Source: Azoarcus sp. CIB (GTDB taxonomy: Bacteria; Pseudomonadota; Gammaproteobacteria; Burkholderiales; Rhodocyclaceae). Taken from it: 64,000 nucleotides of DNA. The notes under the pieces are model-generated. The model worked only from the letters and a program-made list of their open reading frames with translations. It had not been told where the DNA came from and searched no databases. Position 1 is the stretch's first letter; the number at the start of each line of letters is the position of its first letter. A program made the translations under genes and the position numbers. Below are positions 1 to 8,398 of this stretch, piece by piece. Location: the NCBI RefSeq assembly GCF_001190925.1, contig NZ_CP011072.1, forward strand, positions 3,844,001 through 3,908,000, written 5' to 3'.

Positions 1-171
1 GAACGCTACGGTCGACCGGCGACGGCGGTGTTCACGAACCACGCCCACGCGCACCTGCGCGAACGCTGCCGCGCGCTGGGGGTGGATCGTTTTTTCGACA
101 AGGCGTTGGAGATGGACGCCCTGCTCGACTACGTCGAATTCCTGCGCCGAGCGGCCACCGAGACTCACTGA
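1..171 (+). CDS. Response regulator receiver domain, C-terminal fragment
   Basis: Only the last 56 codons are in the window; the gene starts to the left. The residues fit the end of a CheY-like receiver: a beta-strand VFTNHAH, a helix with ERCRALGV, then FFDKALEMDALLDYV, where the lysine of FDKA matches the invariant receiver lysine. The protein stops about 15 residues after that helix, so no DNA-binding output domain follows the receiver. It overlaps the 3' end of the convergent histidine kinase by 7 bp. A link to that kinase is plausible but not shown by the sequence. Confidence 0.6.
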   Translation, partial: ERYGRPATAVFTNHAHAHLRERCRALGVDRFFDKALEMDALLDYVEFLRRAATETH

Positions 172-1589
172 GCGGCGTCGGCGGCCGGTTCTGCCTGGGT
201 GACACGCTCGTACGGAAGACTCGCGCGGATTTGCGTGCCCTCGCCCGGGCGGCTGTCGATCGCGAACTCGCCGGCGAACATCTGCACGCGGTGGCGCATG
301 CCCGCCAGACCGTGCCGGCCGTGTGCCGCGTCTGCGTCGAAACCTGCGCCGTCATCGGCCACGGCGAGTTGCAGGCGCTCGGGACCGACCCGTAGCGACA
401 GGTCGACATGACTGGCATGCGCATGGCGGCGGACGTTGGTGAGGGCTTCCTGCGCGATGCGGAAGAGCGCGAGCGAGGTTTCGGGCGGCAGGGCCAGGTC
501 GCTGTCGGGCAGATCGAGCGCGACGCCGATGCCGGTGTTCTTGGCGAATTCCTCGCCCAGTGTGCGCAGCGCGGCGACGAGGCCCAGCTCCTGCAGCAGC
601 GGCGGGCGCAGGTCGTCGATGATGCGGCGCTTGAGCGCGATGCCGCTGTCGAGCGTGCGCAACAGGCGGTCGAAGCGTTCGCGGTGCGGCGCGAGTGCGG
701 CCGGGTCGAGCTTGCGGGCGATCCACGCGACATCCATGCGCACGGCGGTGAGCAAGGCGCCCAGCTCGTCGTGCAGTTCGCGCGCGAGCCGCGCCTTTTC
801 GGCCTCGCGCGTGGTGGTGAGGTAGCTGGCGAGGTCGGAGAGCTCGGCCGTGCGAGCGCGCACCTGCCTTTCGAGGCGGACGTTTTCCTGTGCGAACAGC
901 CGCGTGATCTGTTCGCGCAGGCGCACCTGGGCGCGCAACACGAGGAACAGGACCACCAGCAGCGCGAGCGCACCGCCCGCCAGCGTCGCGACGACCCAGC
1001 GCGTGCGGTCGACGTGGGCGATCGACTCGTCGAAGGACTGCTGGCCCTGCACGCGGGTGCGGCGCTTGATCTCGCCCAGCGTCTTGCGGATCTCGTCCAT
1101 GTAGCGCCGCCCGTCCGCGGAGGCCGAGCGGTCGACAAGCTGGCCGCGCTCGACTTCGTCGGAGAGGATGCGCATGCGCAGCGTGATGAGCCCGGTGAGC
1201 TGGGCGAGGATCTGCTCGTTCTCCGGCCCCTTGCCGAGGTCGAGATGGATGTCGTCCAGCGTGTAGGTGACCGTCGCGAGGCTGTTGAGGTAGGGCTCCA
1301 GATAAGCACGGTTGCGCGTGAGCAGGTAGCCGCGCACGCCGTTCTCCGCTTCGACAAGCTGGATCATCAGGCTGTCGACGCGCCCGGTGCGCTCGGCGTG
1401 CCGTTGCAGGTCCCCGAGCGCCTGCAGGCTGGTGCCGGCCTGCCAGAAGCTCGAGCCGAAGAGCGACAGCACCAGCGCGCAGCCCAGCGCCAGCAGGCCG
1501 TGGCGGCCGAAGCGCGCGATGCGCTCGGCGCGCATGTACGCGCGAAGGGACGTACCAAGGGACACACCTAAGGGCGTGATCAGTTTCAT
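165..1589 (-). CDS. Sensor histidine kinase with CHASE3 domain (NarX/DegS-like HisKA_3)
   Basis: A 474-residue membrane histidine kinase. A first membrane helix at about residues 31-50 is followed by a helical periplasmic segment to about 195 containing ENGVRGYLLTRN, typical of CHASE3. A second membrane helix lies at about 198-220, then a coiled-coil linker. The dimerisation box LARELHDELGALL (His273) is of the HisKA_3 type, which pairs with NarL/LuxR-type regulators. The C-terminal ATPase has DDGAGFD and a GLAGMRHRV G-box. No LuxR-type regulator is visible here; the candidate partner is the receiver protein ending at 171, which is convergent and lacks an output domain. The signal is unknown. 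Confidence 0.88.
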   Translation of the reverse strand: MKLITPLGVSLGTSLRAYMRAERIARFGRHGLLALGCALVLSLFGSSFWQAGTSLQALGDLQRHAERTGRVDSLMIQLVEAENGVRGYLLTRNRAYLEPYLNSLATVTYTLDDIHLDLGKGPENEQILAQLTGLITLRMRILSDEVERGQLVDRSASADGRRYMDEIRKTLGEIKRRTRVQGQQSFDESIAHVDRTRWVVATLAGGALALLVVLFLVLRAQVRLREQITRLFAQENVRLERQVRARTAELSDLASYLTTTREAEKARLARELHDELGALLTAVRMDVAWIARKLDPAALAPHRERFDRLLRTLDSGIALKRRIIDDLRPPLLQELGLVAALRTLGEEFAKNTGIGVALDLPDSDLALPPETSLALFRIAQEALTNVRRHAHASHVDLSLRVGPERLQLAVADDGAGFDADAAHGRHGLAGMRHRVQMFAGEFAIDSRPGEGTQIRASLPYERVTQAEPAADAAQ

Positions 1590-1791
1590 GGCGAATCTCC
1601 ACGACGGGCCGCGTGCGCCCCGTGTCTTGCAGGAATCGTCCTACACGCGATTCCGCCTCGTCCGACAGACCCTCTCCTGCGCGATCCCTAACATGGGTCT
1701 TGCTCGCAGCGAGCCCCGCACATGGCGCGAAGCAGCACCGCCCAGCGAGGCCGCGAACGAACGATAGCCCCACAACTGCAGGAGAAGAGCG

Positions 1792-2211
1792 ATGAAAAAC
1801 ATTCTTACCGTGCTCGCACTGGCAGTCGCCGGCTCGCTGCCGGTCGCAGTGACGGCGGCAGACCCGGCACAACCCGCGACACCGGCCCAGCGTGCAACGC
1901 CGGCAACGCCCGCGACGCCGACGCAGTCCGTAACGCCGGCAGTGCCTGCGACCCCGGCCCAGCCCGCGACACCGGCAGGCGCCGCGAAGACCCCGCCGCA
2001 GGGCGTGGCGCCCGAGGCCGGCCGCACCGAGCTGCCGCCGATGTTCAAGGAGCTGGACCAGGACAAGGACGGGCAGATCTCGAAGGATGAGAGCAAGCGC
2101 TCCGCCGAGACCCAGTCGAGCTTCGATTCGATGGACACCGACCGCAACGGAAAGATCTCGCTGGTCGAGTGGAGCGCGGCCGACAAGGCCAAACAACGCC
2201 CGAAACAGTAA
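1792..2211 (+). CDS. Secreted EF-hand protein with Ala/Pro/Thr-rich linker
   Basis: A 139-residue exported protein with an AGGAGA-type ribosome site. A signal peptide (about 1-22, ending AVTAA) is followed by about 45 residues of imperfect ATPAQPATPA-like low-complexity repeats. Two EF-hand loops come next: DQDKDGQISKDE and DTDRNGKISLVE, both with Asp at 1, 3 and 5, Gly at 6 and acidic residue at 12. It should bind two Ca2+ ions in the periplasm or envelope. It opens a run of four small same-strand envelope genes (1792-3511). Function beyond calcium binding is unknown. Confidence 0.85.
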   Translation: MKNILTVLALAVAGSLPVAVTAADPAQPATPAQRATPATPATPTQSVTPAVPATPAQPATPAGAAKTPPQGVAPEAGRTELPPMFKELDQDKDGQISKDESKRSAETQSSFDSMDTDRNGKISLVEWSAADKAKQRPKQ

Positions 2212-2274
2212 GCACGGCCCGCTTCGACTGGAGTTTCAGCCGAACGACCGCCGCCCACTGCAAGGAGACCTTCC

Positions 2275-2913
2275 ATGATCCGACAACTGAGAACCTGCCT
2301 CGTCTGCCTGCCGCTGATGCTCGCGCCCGTGGCGCTCCACGCGCAGGAAAGCAGCCCCGATGTGCTCGTCAAGGGCGTGACCGAGGACGTGCTGACCGTG
2401 CTGCGCGAGGACAAGGCGCTGCAGGCCGGCGACCAGCGCAAGGCGATGACGCTGATCGAGGAGAAGATCGGCCCCCACTTCGACTTCCCGCGCATGACCA
2501 GCCTGGCAGTCGGCCAAGGGTGGCGCCAGGCGGCGCCCGAGCAGCGCGAGGCGCTGACCCGCGAGTTCCGCACGCTGCTGGTACGCACCTACGCGAACGC
2601 GCTGACTTCGTACAAGAACCAGACGGTGAGCTACAAGCCGGCGACGCCGGGCCGTGAGGACGGTGCGGCGATGGTGCGCACGCAGATCAACCAGCCGGGT
2701 GGCCAGCCGATCGCGGTGGATTATCGGCTCGCGAAGAACTCCGGTACGTGGAAGGTGTTCGACGTGAGCATCGACAACGTGAGCCTGGTGACGAACTACC
2801 GCGGCAGCTTCGCGACCGAGCTGTCCAAGGGCGGCCCGGATGGGCTGATCCGCACGCTGCAGGAGAAGAACCGCGGCGCGGGGCCGCAGCCCGGCAAGGG
2901 CGGCAGTACCTGA
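2275..2913 (+). CDS. MlaC/Ttg2D-family phospholipid-binding periplasmic protein
   Basis: A 212-residue protein with a cleavable signal peptide (about 1-24, VALHAQ) and the MlaC fold signature: FDFPRMTSLAVGQGWRQA, then LTREFRTLLVRTYANAL and a C-terminal VFDVSIDNVSLVTNYRGSF. MlaC shuttles phospholipid between the outer membrane lipoprotein MlaA and the inner membrane MlaFEDB transporter. No mlaFEDB genes are nearby, so this is an orphan paralogue or serves a distant transporter. It follows the EF-hand gene by 63 bp with a GGAG ribosome site, so it may be co-transcribed with it. Confidence 0.9.
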   Translation: MIRQLRTCLVCLPLMLAPVALHAQESSPDVLVKGVTEDVLTVLREDKALQAGDQRKAMTLIEEKIGPHFDFPRMTSLAVGQGWRQAAPEQREALTREFRTLLVRTYANALTSYKNQTVSYKPATPGREDGAAMVRTQINQPGGQPIAVDYRLAKNSGTWKVFDVSIDNVSLVTNYRGSFATELSKGGPDGLIRTLQEKNRGAGPQPGKGGST

Positions 2914-2938
2914 TCGCCGATAACAAGGAGGACTCATC

Positions 2939-3247
2939 ATGCAACGCATCATTGCCAGAACGACCGTGCTCTTCGCCCTGCTGACCGCGCTGTCGGCGTG
3001 CAGCGGCTCGCCGACACGCGAAAGCACGGGCGAATACCTCGACGACAGCGTGATCACGACCAAGGTCAAGGCGGCCTTCGTCGAAGACAAGGCGGTCAAT
3101 GCCCTGGACATCAAGGTCGTGACCTTCAAGGGCGCCGTGCAGCTCTCGGGCTTCGCGAACAACCCGCAGGAGATCGACCGGGCCGTGCAGATCGCCCGCA
3201 CAGTGAAAGGCGTGACGTCGGTGAAGAACGACATCCGCCTGAAGTGA
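2939..3247 (+). CDS. BON-domain lipoprotein (OsmY-like)
   Basis: A 102-residue lipoprotein. Residues 1-19 form a lipoprotein signal with lipobox LSAC, so the mature protein starts at the cysteine. One BON domain fills the rest: DDSVITTKVKAAFVED, then IKVVTFKGAVQLSGF and VKGVTSVKNDIRL at the end. BON domains are thought to contact phospholipid surfaces and are common in osmotic or envelope stress proteins. It starts 26 bp after the MlaC-like gene behind AAGGAGG, which suggests one transcript. Confidence 0.88.
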   Translation: MQRIIARTTVLFALLTALSACSGSPTRESTGEYLDDSVITTKVKAAFVEDKAVNALDIKVVTFKGAVQLSGFANNPQEIDRAVQIARTVKGVTSVKNDIRLK

Positions 3248-3313
3248 AGTAAGCGCGGCAACGCCGGCCCCGCCGGTTGAACCGGCGGACCAGCCTCCCG
3301 CAAGGAGCACATC

Positions 3314-3511
3314 ATGAACAGCCAAAGCCTGAAATCGATTCTCGTCGTCGTGGCCACCGCCTTCAGCCTGTCGGCCTGCTCGACGACCGGCGGCACCATC
3401 CTCGGCGCCACGGTCGGCGCGGGTGTCGGTCACGCCGTGACCGGTTCGACTGCCGGCGCCGTTGGCGGTGCAGCAGTCGGCGGCATCATCGGCCACGAGA
3501 TCACGCACTGA
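3314..3511 (+). CDS. Glycine-zipper lipoprotein (OsmB-like)
   Basis: A 65-residue protein with a lipoprotein signal (lipobox LSAC) followed by a glycine zipper, GGTILGATVGAGVGHAV then AGAVGGAAVGGIIGHE. This is the usual layout of OsmB/SlyB-like outer membrane lipoproteins. It has an AAGGAG ribosome site and is followed directly by a strong terminator, so it is the last gene of the 1792-3511 envelope cluster. Confidence 0.82.
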   Translation: MNSQSLKSILVVVATAFSLSACSTTGGTILGATVGAGVGHAVTGSTAGAVGGAAVGGIIGHEITH

Positions 3512-3536
3512 TCCCGACGGCAACATGCCACCCCAT

Positions 3537-3563
3537 GCCCCCGGCACTCCGCCGGGGGCTTTT
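3537..3563 (+). terminator. Rho-independent terminator
   Basis: A perfect 9-bp stem GCCCCCGGC / GCCGGGGGC with a 5-nt loop is followed by TTTT. It ends the small envelope-protein cluster. Confidence 0.88.
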
Positions 3564-3670
3564 CATTTCCGCGCATCCTCATCAACCGGCATTCGATACT
3601 TCAAGTATCGACAGAAATGATCCCCGCTCCAATTCATTCCGGCGGCGCTCTCCCCTATCCTGCATCCAAC

Positions 3671-3796
3671 ATGCCGAATACGGCGACCACGCAGGAACTG
3701 TTCAACGCCTGTGCCGCACACGGGGGCGCCGGCCGCGTCCACTCGGCGATGGCGCAGGCGCTGCAGAAGATGGGGAACTTCGGGATCGGACAGTGA
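3671..3796 (+). pseudogene. C-terminal remnant of tartronate semialdehyde reductase (glxR-like)
   Basis: The 41-codon reading frame starts MPNTATTQELFNACAAHGG and ends QALQKMGNFGIGQ. From memory, this matches the last ~40 residues of GlxR-type 2-hydroxy-3-oxopropionate reductase (LPNTAT.QELFN.CAA.GG...HSA..QALE.M). The Rossmann and catalytic parts are absent, since a terminator stands only 110 bp upstream, so this is a deletion scar. In many proteobacteria glxR sits directly before the glycerate kinase gene, as this stump does. The whole gene-free stretch 3564-3968 holds only this remnant. Confidence 0.75.
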
Positions 3797-3968
3797 GTGG
3801 CCAATGCGTTGCCGGCAAGGCACCGGCGTGCGCATACGCGTAATACCGGATATTCCCCGCGCCCCGCGCGGGCGAACATCCGGTCGCAGTTTGCCGACAA
3901 ACGCGAAAGTGCCCTGTCGAATGCCCGAGCGTGCTGCCCCCCCCTTCTTCCCCGATACGGATCCCGCC

Positions 3969-5237
3969 ATGAGCATTGAAACCGACATCCGCGCCCTACT
4001 GCGACAGATGTTCGCTGCGGCCGTGCAGGCCGCCCAGCCCGAGCGCTGCATCCCGTGTCACCTGCCTGCGCCGCCGAAGGGCCGCACCGTCGTCATCGGC
4101 GCCGGCAAAGCCTCGGCGGCGATGGCGCAGGCGCTGGAACGCAGCTGGCCAGGGCCGCTCTCCGGCCTCGTCGTCACCCGCTACGGCTACGCCGTGCCGT
4201 GCGAGCGCATCACCATCGTCGAGGCCGCCCATCCCGTGCCCGACGCCGCGGGGCTCGACGCCGCACGCGCCATGCTGGAAACCGTGAAAGGCCTCACCGC
4301 GGACGACCTCGTGATCTGCCTGATCTCGGGTGGCGGCTCGGCGCTGATGCCGCTGCCGGCCGAAGGCATCACGCTGGAGGACAAGCAGGCGATCAACCGC
4401 GCGCTGCTGAAGTCCGGCGCAACGATCTCCGAGATGAACTGCGTGCGCCGCCACCTCTCCGCGATCAAGGGCGGGCGGCTGGCCGCGGCCTGCCACCCGG
4501 CACGCGTCGTGAACCTGCTGATCTCCGACGTGCCCGGCGACAACCCGATCGACATCGCCTCCGGCCCTACCGTCGGCGACCCGACGCGCTGCGCCGACGC
4601 GCTGGAGCTCGTCGCGCGCTACGGCATCGATCTGCCTGCGGCCGCGCGCGCGCAGCTCGAGAGCGGCGCCGGCGAATCGATCAAGCCGGGTGACCCGCGC
4701 CTCGCGCGCGTGACGACAACGCTAATCGCGACGCCGCAGATGGCGCTCGAAGCCGCCGCCAAGGTCGCCGCCTGCGCGGGCTACACGCCGGTGCTGCTGG
4801 GCGACAGCATCGAGGGCGAGGCGCGCGACGTCGGCAAGGTCATGGCCGGCATCGCGCTGCAGGCGCGCCGCCACCGCCAGCCGGTCGCCGCCCCCTGCGT
4901 GCTGCTCTCGGGCGGCGAAACGACCGTGACCGTGCGCGGCCAGGGGCGCGGCGGACGCAACGTCGAGTTTCTGCTGGCGCTCGCGGTCGCCCTCGATGGC
5001 GAACCGGGCGTCTATGCGGTCGCGGGCGACACCGACGGCGTGGACGGCCTCGAAGAGATTGCCGGCGCCTTCGTCACCCCCGACACCCTGGCACGCGCCT
5101 GGGCTCTGGGTATACGTCCGCGCGATGCCCTCGCGAACAACGACGGCCACGGCTTTTTCGAAGCGCTGGGCGACTCGCTCGTCACCGGCCCGACGCTCAC
5201 CAACGTCAATGATTTCCGCGCGATCGTCGTGCTGTAA
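3969..5237 (+). CDS. ttuD: Glycerate 2-kinase (GckA/TtuD, MOFRL family)
   Basis: A 422-residue glycerate kinase: D-glycerate plus ATP gives 2-phosphoglycerate, feeding lower glycolysis. Features are VVIGAGKASAAMAQA near the N-terminus, LISGGGSALMPLP, LLISDVPGDNPIDIASGP, and the MOFRL end with LLSGGETTVTVRG, GGRNVEFLLA, AGDTDGVDG and NNDGHGFFEALGDSL. The frame stays open back to 3711, but family length and the MSIETDIRALLRQMF start favour 3969. No strong Shine-Dalgarno site is visible. It lies with a pyruvate kinase gene, as in ttu/glx clusters of the glyoxylate-glycerate route, but the gcl-hyi-glxR partners are missing. Confidence 0.92.
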   Translation: MSIETDIRALLRQMFAAAVQAAQPERCIPCHLPAPPKGRTVVIGAGKASAAMAQALERSWPGPLSGLVVTRYGYAVPCERITIVEAAHPVPDAAGLDAARAMLETVKGLTADDLVICLISGGGSALMPLPAEGITLEDKQAINRALLKSGATISEMNCVRRHLSAIKGGRLAAACHPARVVNLLISDVPGDNPIDIASGPTVGDPTRCADALELVARYGIDLPAAARAQLESGAGESIKPGDPRLARVTTTLIATPQMALEAAAKVAACAGYTPVLLGDSIEGEARDVGKVMAGIALQARRHRQPVAAPCVLLSGGETTVTVRGQGRGGRNVEFLLALAVALDGEPGVYAVAGDTDGVDGLEEIAGAFVTPDTLARAWALGIRPRDALANNDGHGFFEALGDSLVTGPTLTNVNDFRAIVVL

Positions 5238-5276
5238 CGCCGACGCCGCACCATCACACATCAGGAGAAAACTGCA

Positions 5277-5678
5277 ATGAAAACCATCAAGGCCCTCACC
5301 CTCGACGACGTCAAAAACATCGCTGCGGCGGCCGAAGCCGAGGCCCTCAGGAACGGCTGGGCCGTCACGATCGCCGTGTGCGACGCGGGCGGTCACGCGT
5401 TGTGGCTGCAGCGCCTGGACGGCGCCCCGCTCTCGAGCGCGCTGATCGCCCCCGAGAAGGCACGCACCAGCGTGATGGCGGGCAAGCCGAGCAAGGCGCT
5501 GGAGGATATGATCAACGGTGGCCGCTTCGCGGCGCTCGCGATGCCGGTCGTGCCGCTGGAAGGCGGAGAGCCCATCGTCGTCGATGGCGCGGTGATCGGC
5601 GCGGTCGGCGTGTCGGGCGTCAAGGCCTCCGACGACGCGCAGATCGCCCGCGCCGGCATCGCCGCGCTGGGCGAGTAA
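5277..5678 (+). CDS. GlcG/HbpS family protein
   Basis: A 133-residue protein of the GlcG/HbpS (DUF336) family, with VTIAVCDAGGHALWLQRLDGA, IAPEKARTSVMAGKPS, FAALAMPVVPLEGGEP and GAVIGAVGVSGVKASDDAQIA. Relatives bind haem or accompany glycolate/glycerate genes; the enzymatic role is unclear. It starts 39 bp after the glycerate kinase with an AGGAGAA ribosome site and is probably co-transcribed. A 147-bp palindromic repeat begins 35 bp after its stop. Confidence 0.88.
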   Translation: MKTIKALTLDDVKNIAAAAEAEALRNGWAVTIAVCDAGGHALWLQRLDGAPLSSALIAPEKARTSVMAGKPSKALEDMINGGRFAALAMPVVPLEGGEPIVVDGAVIGAVGVSGVKASDDAQIARAGIAALGE

Positions 5679-5713
5679 CACAATTGAAAAAGCGACCGCT
5701 GTCGCACGCCTTG

Positions 5714-5860
5714 TTCCTCCCCCTTCAAGGGGGGAGGTTAGGAGGGGGATGGGTTTCTGCCGCGTCCGTTTAACCCATCCCCACCCCAGCCCTCCCCTTG
5801 AAGGGGAGGGAGCGGCCGCACCACACTCAGCCTGACATCACGTAAATGAATCCCGGGCTA
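5714..5860 (+). repeat. 147-bp interspersed palindromic repeat, copy 1
   Basis: Composite inverted repeat. The left hairpin is CCTCCCCCTTCAAGGGGGGAGG, written here as CCTCCCCC-TTCA-AGGGGGGAGG; the central arms are GGGGGATGGGTTT and AACCCATCCCC; the right hairpin is CCCTCCCC-TT-GAAGGGGAGGG. A tail (ACTCAGCCTGACATCACGTAA to CGGGCTA) follows. Copy 3 at 46044-46190 has the same length without indels, and copy 2 lies at 39410-39507 in inverse orientation. It separates the GlcG-like gene from pyk. Confidence 0.88.
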
Positions 5861-5883
5861 GGAGAAACAATGAGGAGACACCC

Positions 5884-7302
5884 ATGAGACGCCACCGCCA
5901 GTCGCGCATCCTCGCGACGCTCGGCCCGTCGAGTTCCACCCCCGAGCGCATCCGCGCGCTGGTCGACGCCGGTGCCGACGTGTTCCGCCTGAACTTCAGC
6001 CACGGCTCCCACGCCGACCACGCCGAACGGCTGCGCCAGATCCGCGACCTCGAGCGCGAGGTCGGCCGTCCGATCGGCATCCTGATGGATCTGCAGGGGC
6101 CGAAGCTGCGCATCGGCAAGCTCGCCGCAGGCAAGGTCATGCTCGCGGCCGGCAGCCGCTTCCGTCTCGACCTCGACGCGGCAGAGGGCGACGCCACGCG
6201 CGCCAACCTGCCCCACCCCGAGATCTTCGCCGCCCTCGAAACCGGCACCGAGCTGCTGCTCGACGACGGCAAACTGCGCTTGCGCGTGGAGGCTTTCGGC
6301 CCCGACTTCGCCGACACCACGGTGCTCGTCGGCGGCCCGCTGTCCGACCGCAAGGGCGTCAATGTACCCGGCGTCGTGCTGCCGATCTCGCCGCTCACAC
6401 CCAAGGATCTCGCCGACCTCGATTACGGCCTGTCGCTCGGCGTCGACTGGGTCGCGCTATCCTTTGTGCAGCGCCCCGAGGACGTCCGCGAGGCGCGCGA
6501 AATCATCGGCGAGCGCGCGTGGATCATGGCCAAACTGGAAAAGCCGGCCGCGATCGAGCGCCTCGACGAGATCGTCGCGCTCGCCGACGGCATCATGGTG
6601 GCGCGCGGCGACCTCGGCGTGGAACTGCCGCCGCAGCAGGTGCCCATCCTGCAGAAGCGCATCGTCCGCGCCGCCCGCGCCGCCGGCAAACCGGTCGTCG
6701 TCGCGACGCAGATGCTCGAATCGATGATCAGTTCACCGGTGCCCACCCGCGCCGAAGCCTCCGACGTCGCCACCGCGATCTATGACGGCGCCGACGCGGT
6801 GATGCTGTCGGCGGAATCCGCCTCGGGCCAGTACCCGATCGAGGCGGTGACGATCATGGACCGCATCATCACCGAGGTCGAGCAGGACCCCGAATGGCGC
6901 GTGGGGCTGGATGCGAGCCACGTGCCCGCACAGGCGAACACGCCGGACGCCATCTGCTGCGCGCTGCGCGACGTCACCGCGCTGCTCAACCCGGCGGCGA
7001 CCGTCGCGTATTCCAGCAGCGGCTTCAGCTGCCTGCGCGCGAGCCGCGAGCGCCCGAGCACGCCGATCCTCGGCCTCACGCCGCACCTGGCGACCGCCCG
7101 CCGCCTCGCCCTCGTGTGGGGCGTGCATCCGGTGCCCTTCGAGGACGTGCATGACGTCGCGGAGATGGTCGAGCACGCGAGCGCGGCGGTCGTCACGCAC
7201 GGCTTCGCGCAACCCGGCGACAACGTCGTGATCATCGCCGGGCTGCCCTTCGGGCGCAGCGGCAGCACCAACCTGCTCCACGTCGTGAAGATCCCGCAGT
7301 AA
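5884..7302 (+). CDS. pyk: Pyruvate kinase
   Basis: A 472-residue pyruvate kinase (PEP plus ADP to pyruvate plus ATP). It starts RRHRQSRILATLGPSS and has FRLNFSHG, MDLQGPKLRIG, the active-site motif IMAKLEKPAAIERL (catalytic Lys), MVARGDLGVELP, VVVATQMLESMI and MLSAESASGQYPIEAV, followed by the C-terminal allosteric domain. Length is normal for the family. With the glycerate kinase upstream it completes glycerate to 2-phosphoglycerate to PEP to pyruvate, enolase being elsewhere. Confidence 0.95.
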   Translation: MRRHRQSRILATLGPSSSTPERIRALVDAGADVFRLNFSHGSHADHAERLRQIRDLEREVGRPIGILMDLQGPKLRIGKLAAGKVMLAAGSRFRLDLDAAEGDATRANLPHPEIFAALETGTELLLDDGKLRLRVEAFGPDFADTTVLVGGPLSDRKGVNVPGVVLPISPLTPKDLADLDYGLSLGVDWVALSFVQRPEDVREAREIIGERAWIMAKLEKPAAIERLDEIVALADGIMVARGDLGVELPPQQVPILQKRIVRAARAAGKPVVVATQMLESMISSPVPTRAEASDVATAIYDGADAVMLSAESASGQYPIEAVTIMDRIITEVEQDPEWRVGLDASHVPAQANTPDAICCALRDVTALLNPAATVAYSSSGFSCLRASRERPSTPILGLTPHLATARRLALVWGVHPVPFEDVHDVAEMVEHASAAVVTHGFAQPGDNVVIIAGLPFGRSGSTNLLHVVKIPQ

Positions 7303-7416
7303 TCCCTGCCGGCAGCGCCTCCGCAGGCCGTTCCGCACCGGGACGGCCTGCAAATGCGTCACATTTCGACTACATCCATAGGAGGGCGACACGCCCGATC
7401 CTGAAAGGAGAGGTCG

Positions 7417-7806
7417 ATGAAAGACGCAACCGTGCTCGTCGCGCGCATTCTTCTCGCACTCATCTTCATCATCGCCGGCTGGGGCAAGCTCGGCGCCGGC
7501 TACGCCGGCACACAACAATACATGGCTTCGATGGGTGTCGCCGGCGCCCTGCTGCCGCTCGTGATCTTCGCCGAGCTCGGTGGCGGTCTCGGCGTGCTGT
7601 TCGGTGCGCTCACCCGGTTCGCGGCCGCCGGGCTTGCCGCGTTCTGCATCCTCAGCGCGCTGTTCTTCCATACCGACTTCGCGAACCAGACGCAGTCCAT
7701 CATGTTCATGAAGAACCTCGCGATCGCGGGCGGCATGCTGATGCTGGCCGTGCATGGCGCGGGCGCGTGGAGTCTCGACGCTTGGTGGCAGACACGCAGA
7801 CACTGA
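7417..7806 (+). CDS. DoxX family membrane protein
   Basis: A 129-residue protein with four predicted membrane helices. It begins VARILLALIFIIAGWGKL, and LLPLVIFAELGGGLGVLFG, AAAGLAAFCILSALFFH and FMKNLAIAGGMLMLAVHG follow, which is the DoxX/YphA layout. The ribosome site is AAAGGAGAGG. Relatives are linked to redox or thiol stress, but no specific function can be read here. It converges on the Ehr operon. Confidence 0.88.
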   Translation: MKDATVLVARILLALIFIIAGWGKLGAGYAGTQQYMASMGVAGALLPLVIFAELGGGLGVLFGALTRFAAAGLAAFCILSALFFHTDFANQTQSIMFMKNLAIAGGMLMLAVHGAGAWSLDAWWQTRRH

Positions 7807-7834
7807 ACTGCCGGGGCGTTTCCCGGCTGCGGCG

Positions 7835-8398
7835 TCAGTTGAATCCGGGCGCGAAATCCGCCTGCGCGGCCTCGCCCTCGCCGATCGACGGCCGCGCCTG
7901 CACAGCGGCCAGGATCCCGGCGAGGATCTCCGCCGGCGGAGGCGGACAGCCCGGCACGGTCACGTCGACCGGGATCACGTTCGACACGCCGCCGCAGCTC
8001 GCATAGCTCTCGCCGAAGATCCCGCCGTTGCAGCCGCAGTCCCCCACCGCGACGACCAGCTTGGGCGCCGGCGTCGCGTCATAGGTACGCCGCAGCGCGA
8101 CCTCCATGTGGCGCGACACCGGCCCGGTCACGAGCAGCATGTCGGCATGACGCGGACTGGCGACGAAGCGGATGCCGAGGCCCTCGATGTTGTAGTAGGG
8201 GTTGTTCAGCGCATTGATCTCGAGCTCGCAGCCGTTGCACGAGCCGGCATCGACGTGCCGGATCGCCAGCGCACGGCCGAGGATGGCGAGGAGCTCGTCA
8301 TGGATCAGGTGCGCGGGGTGGCGCGCGCCCGCCAGCGGTTCGGGCGGCGGCTCGGTGACACGGCCGCGGCGCGCGACGTATTTCAGGATGTGCCACAT
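7835..8398 (-). CDS. NuoB/HyfI-like [4Fe-4S] small subunit of an Ehr-type complex
   Basis: A 187-residue homologue of HycG/HyfI and NuoB. The proximal [4Fe-4S] ligands are intact: CNGCELE (Cys54, Cys57), GDCGCNGG (Cys121/123) and VPGCPPPPAEIL (Cys151). Its start overlaps the stop of the large-subunit gene by one base (TAATG), implying translational coupling. As last gene of the minus-strand operon it should sit at the interface between the large subunit and the membrane arm. The cluster is preserved although the NiFe site of its partner is not. Confidence 0.9.
   Translation of the reverse strand: MWHILKYVARRGRVTEPPPEPLAGARHPAHLIHDELLAILGRALAIRHVDAGSCNGCELEINALNNPYYNIEGLGIRFVASPRHADMLLVTGPVSRHMEVALRRTYDATPAPKLVVAVGDCGCNGGIFGESYASCGGVSNVIPVDVTVPGCPPPPAEILAGILAAVQARPSIGEGEAAQADFAPGFN

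Noticed and set aside
1860-2000. Minisatellite-like repeat in the EF-hand gene
   Set aside because: It is an imperfect Ala/Pro/Thr coding repeat forming a linker in a secreted protein, with no sign of an independent DNA element.
7319-7355. Hairpin after pyruvate kinase as a terminator
   Set aside because: Arms GCAGGCCGT and ACGGCCTGC pair, but the loop is long and there is no T-tract, so it was not listed as a feature.
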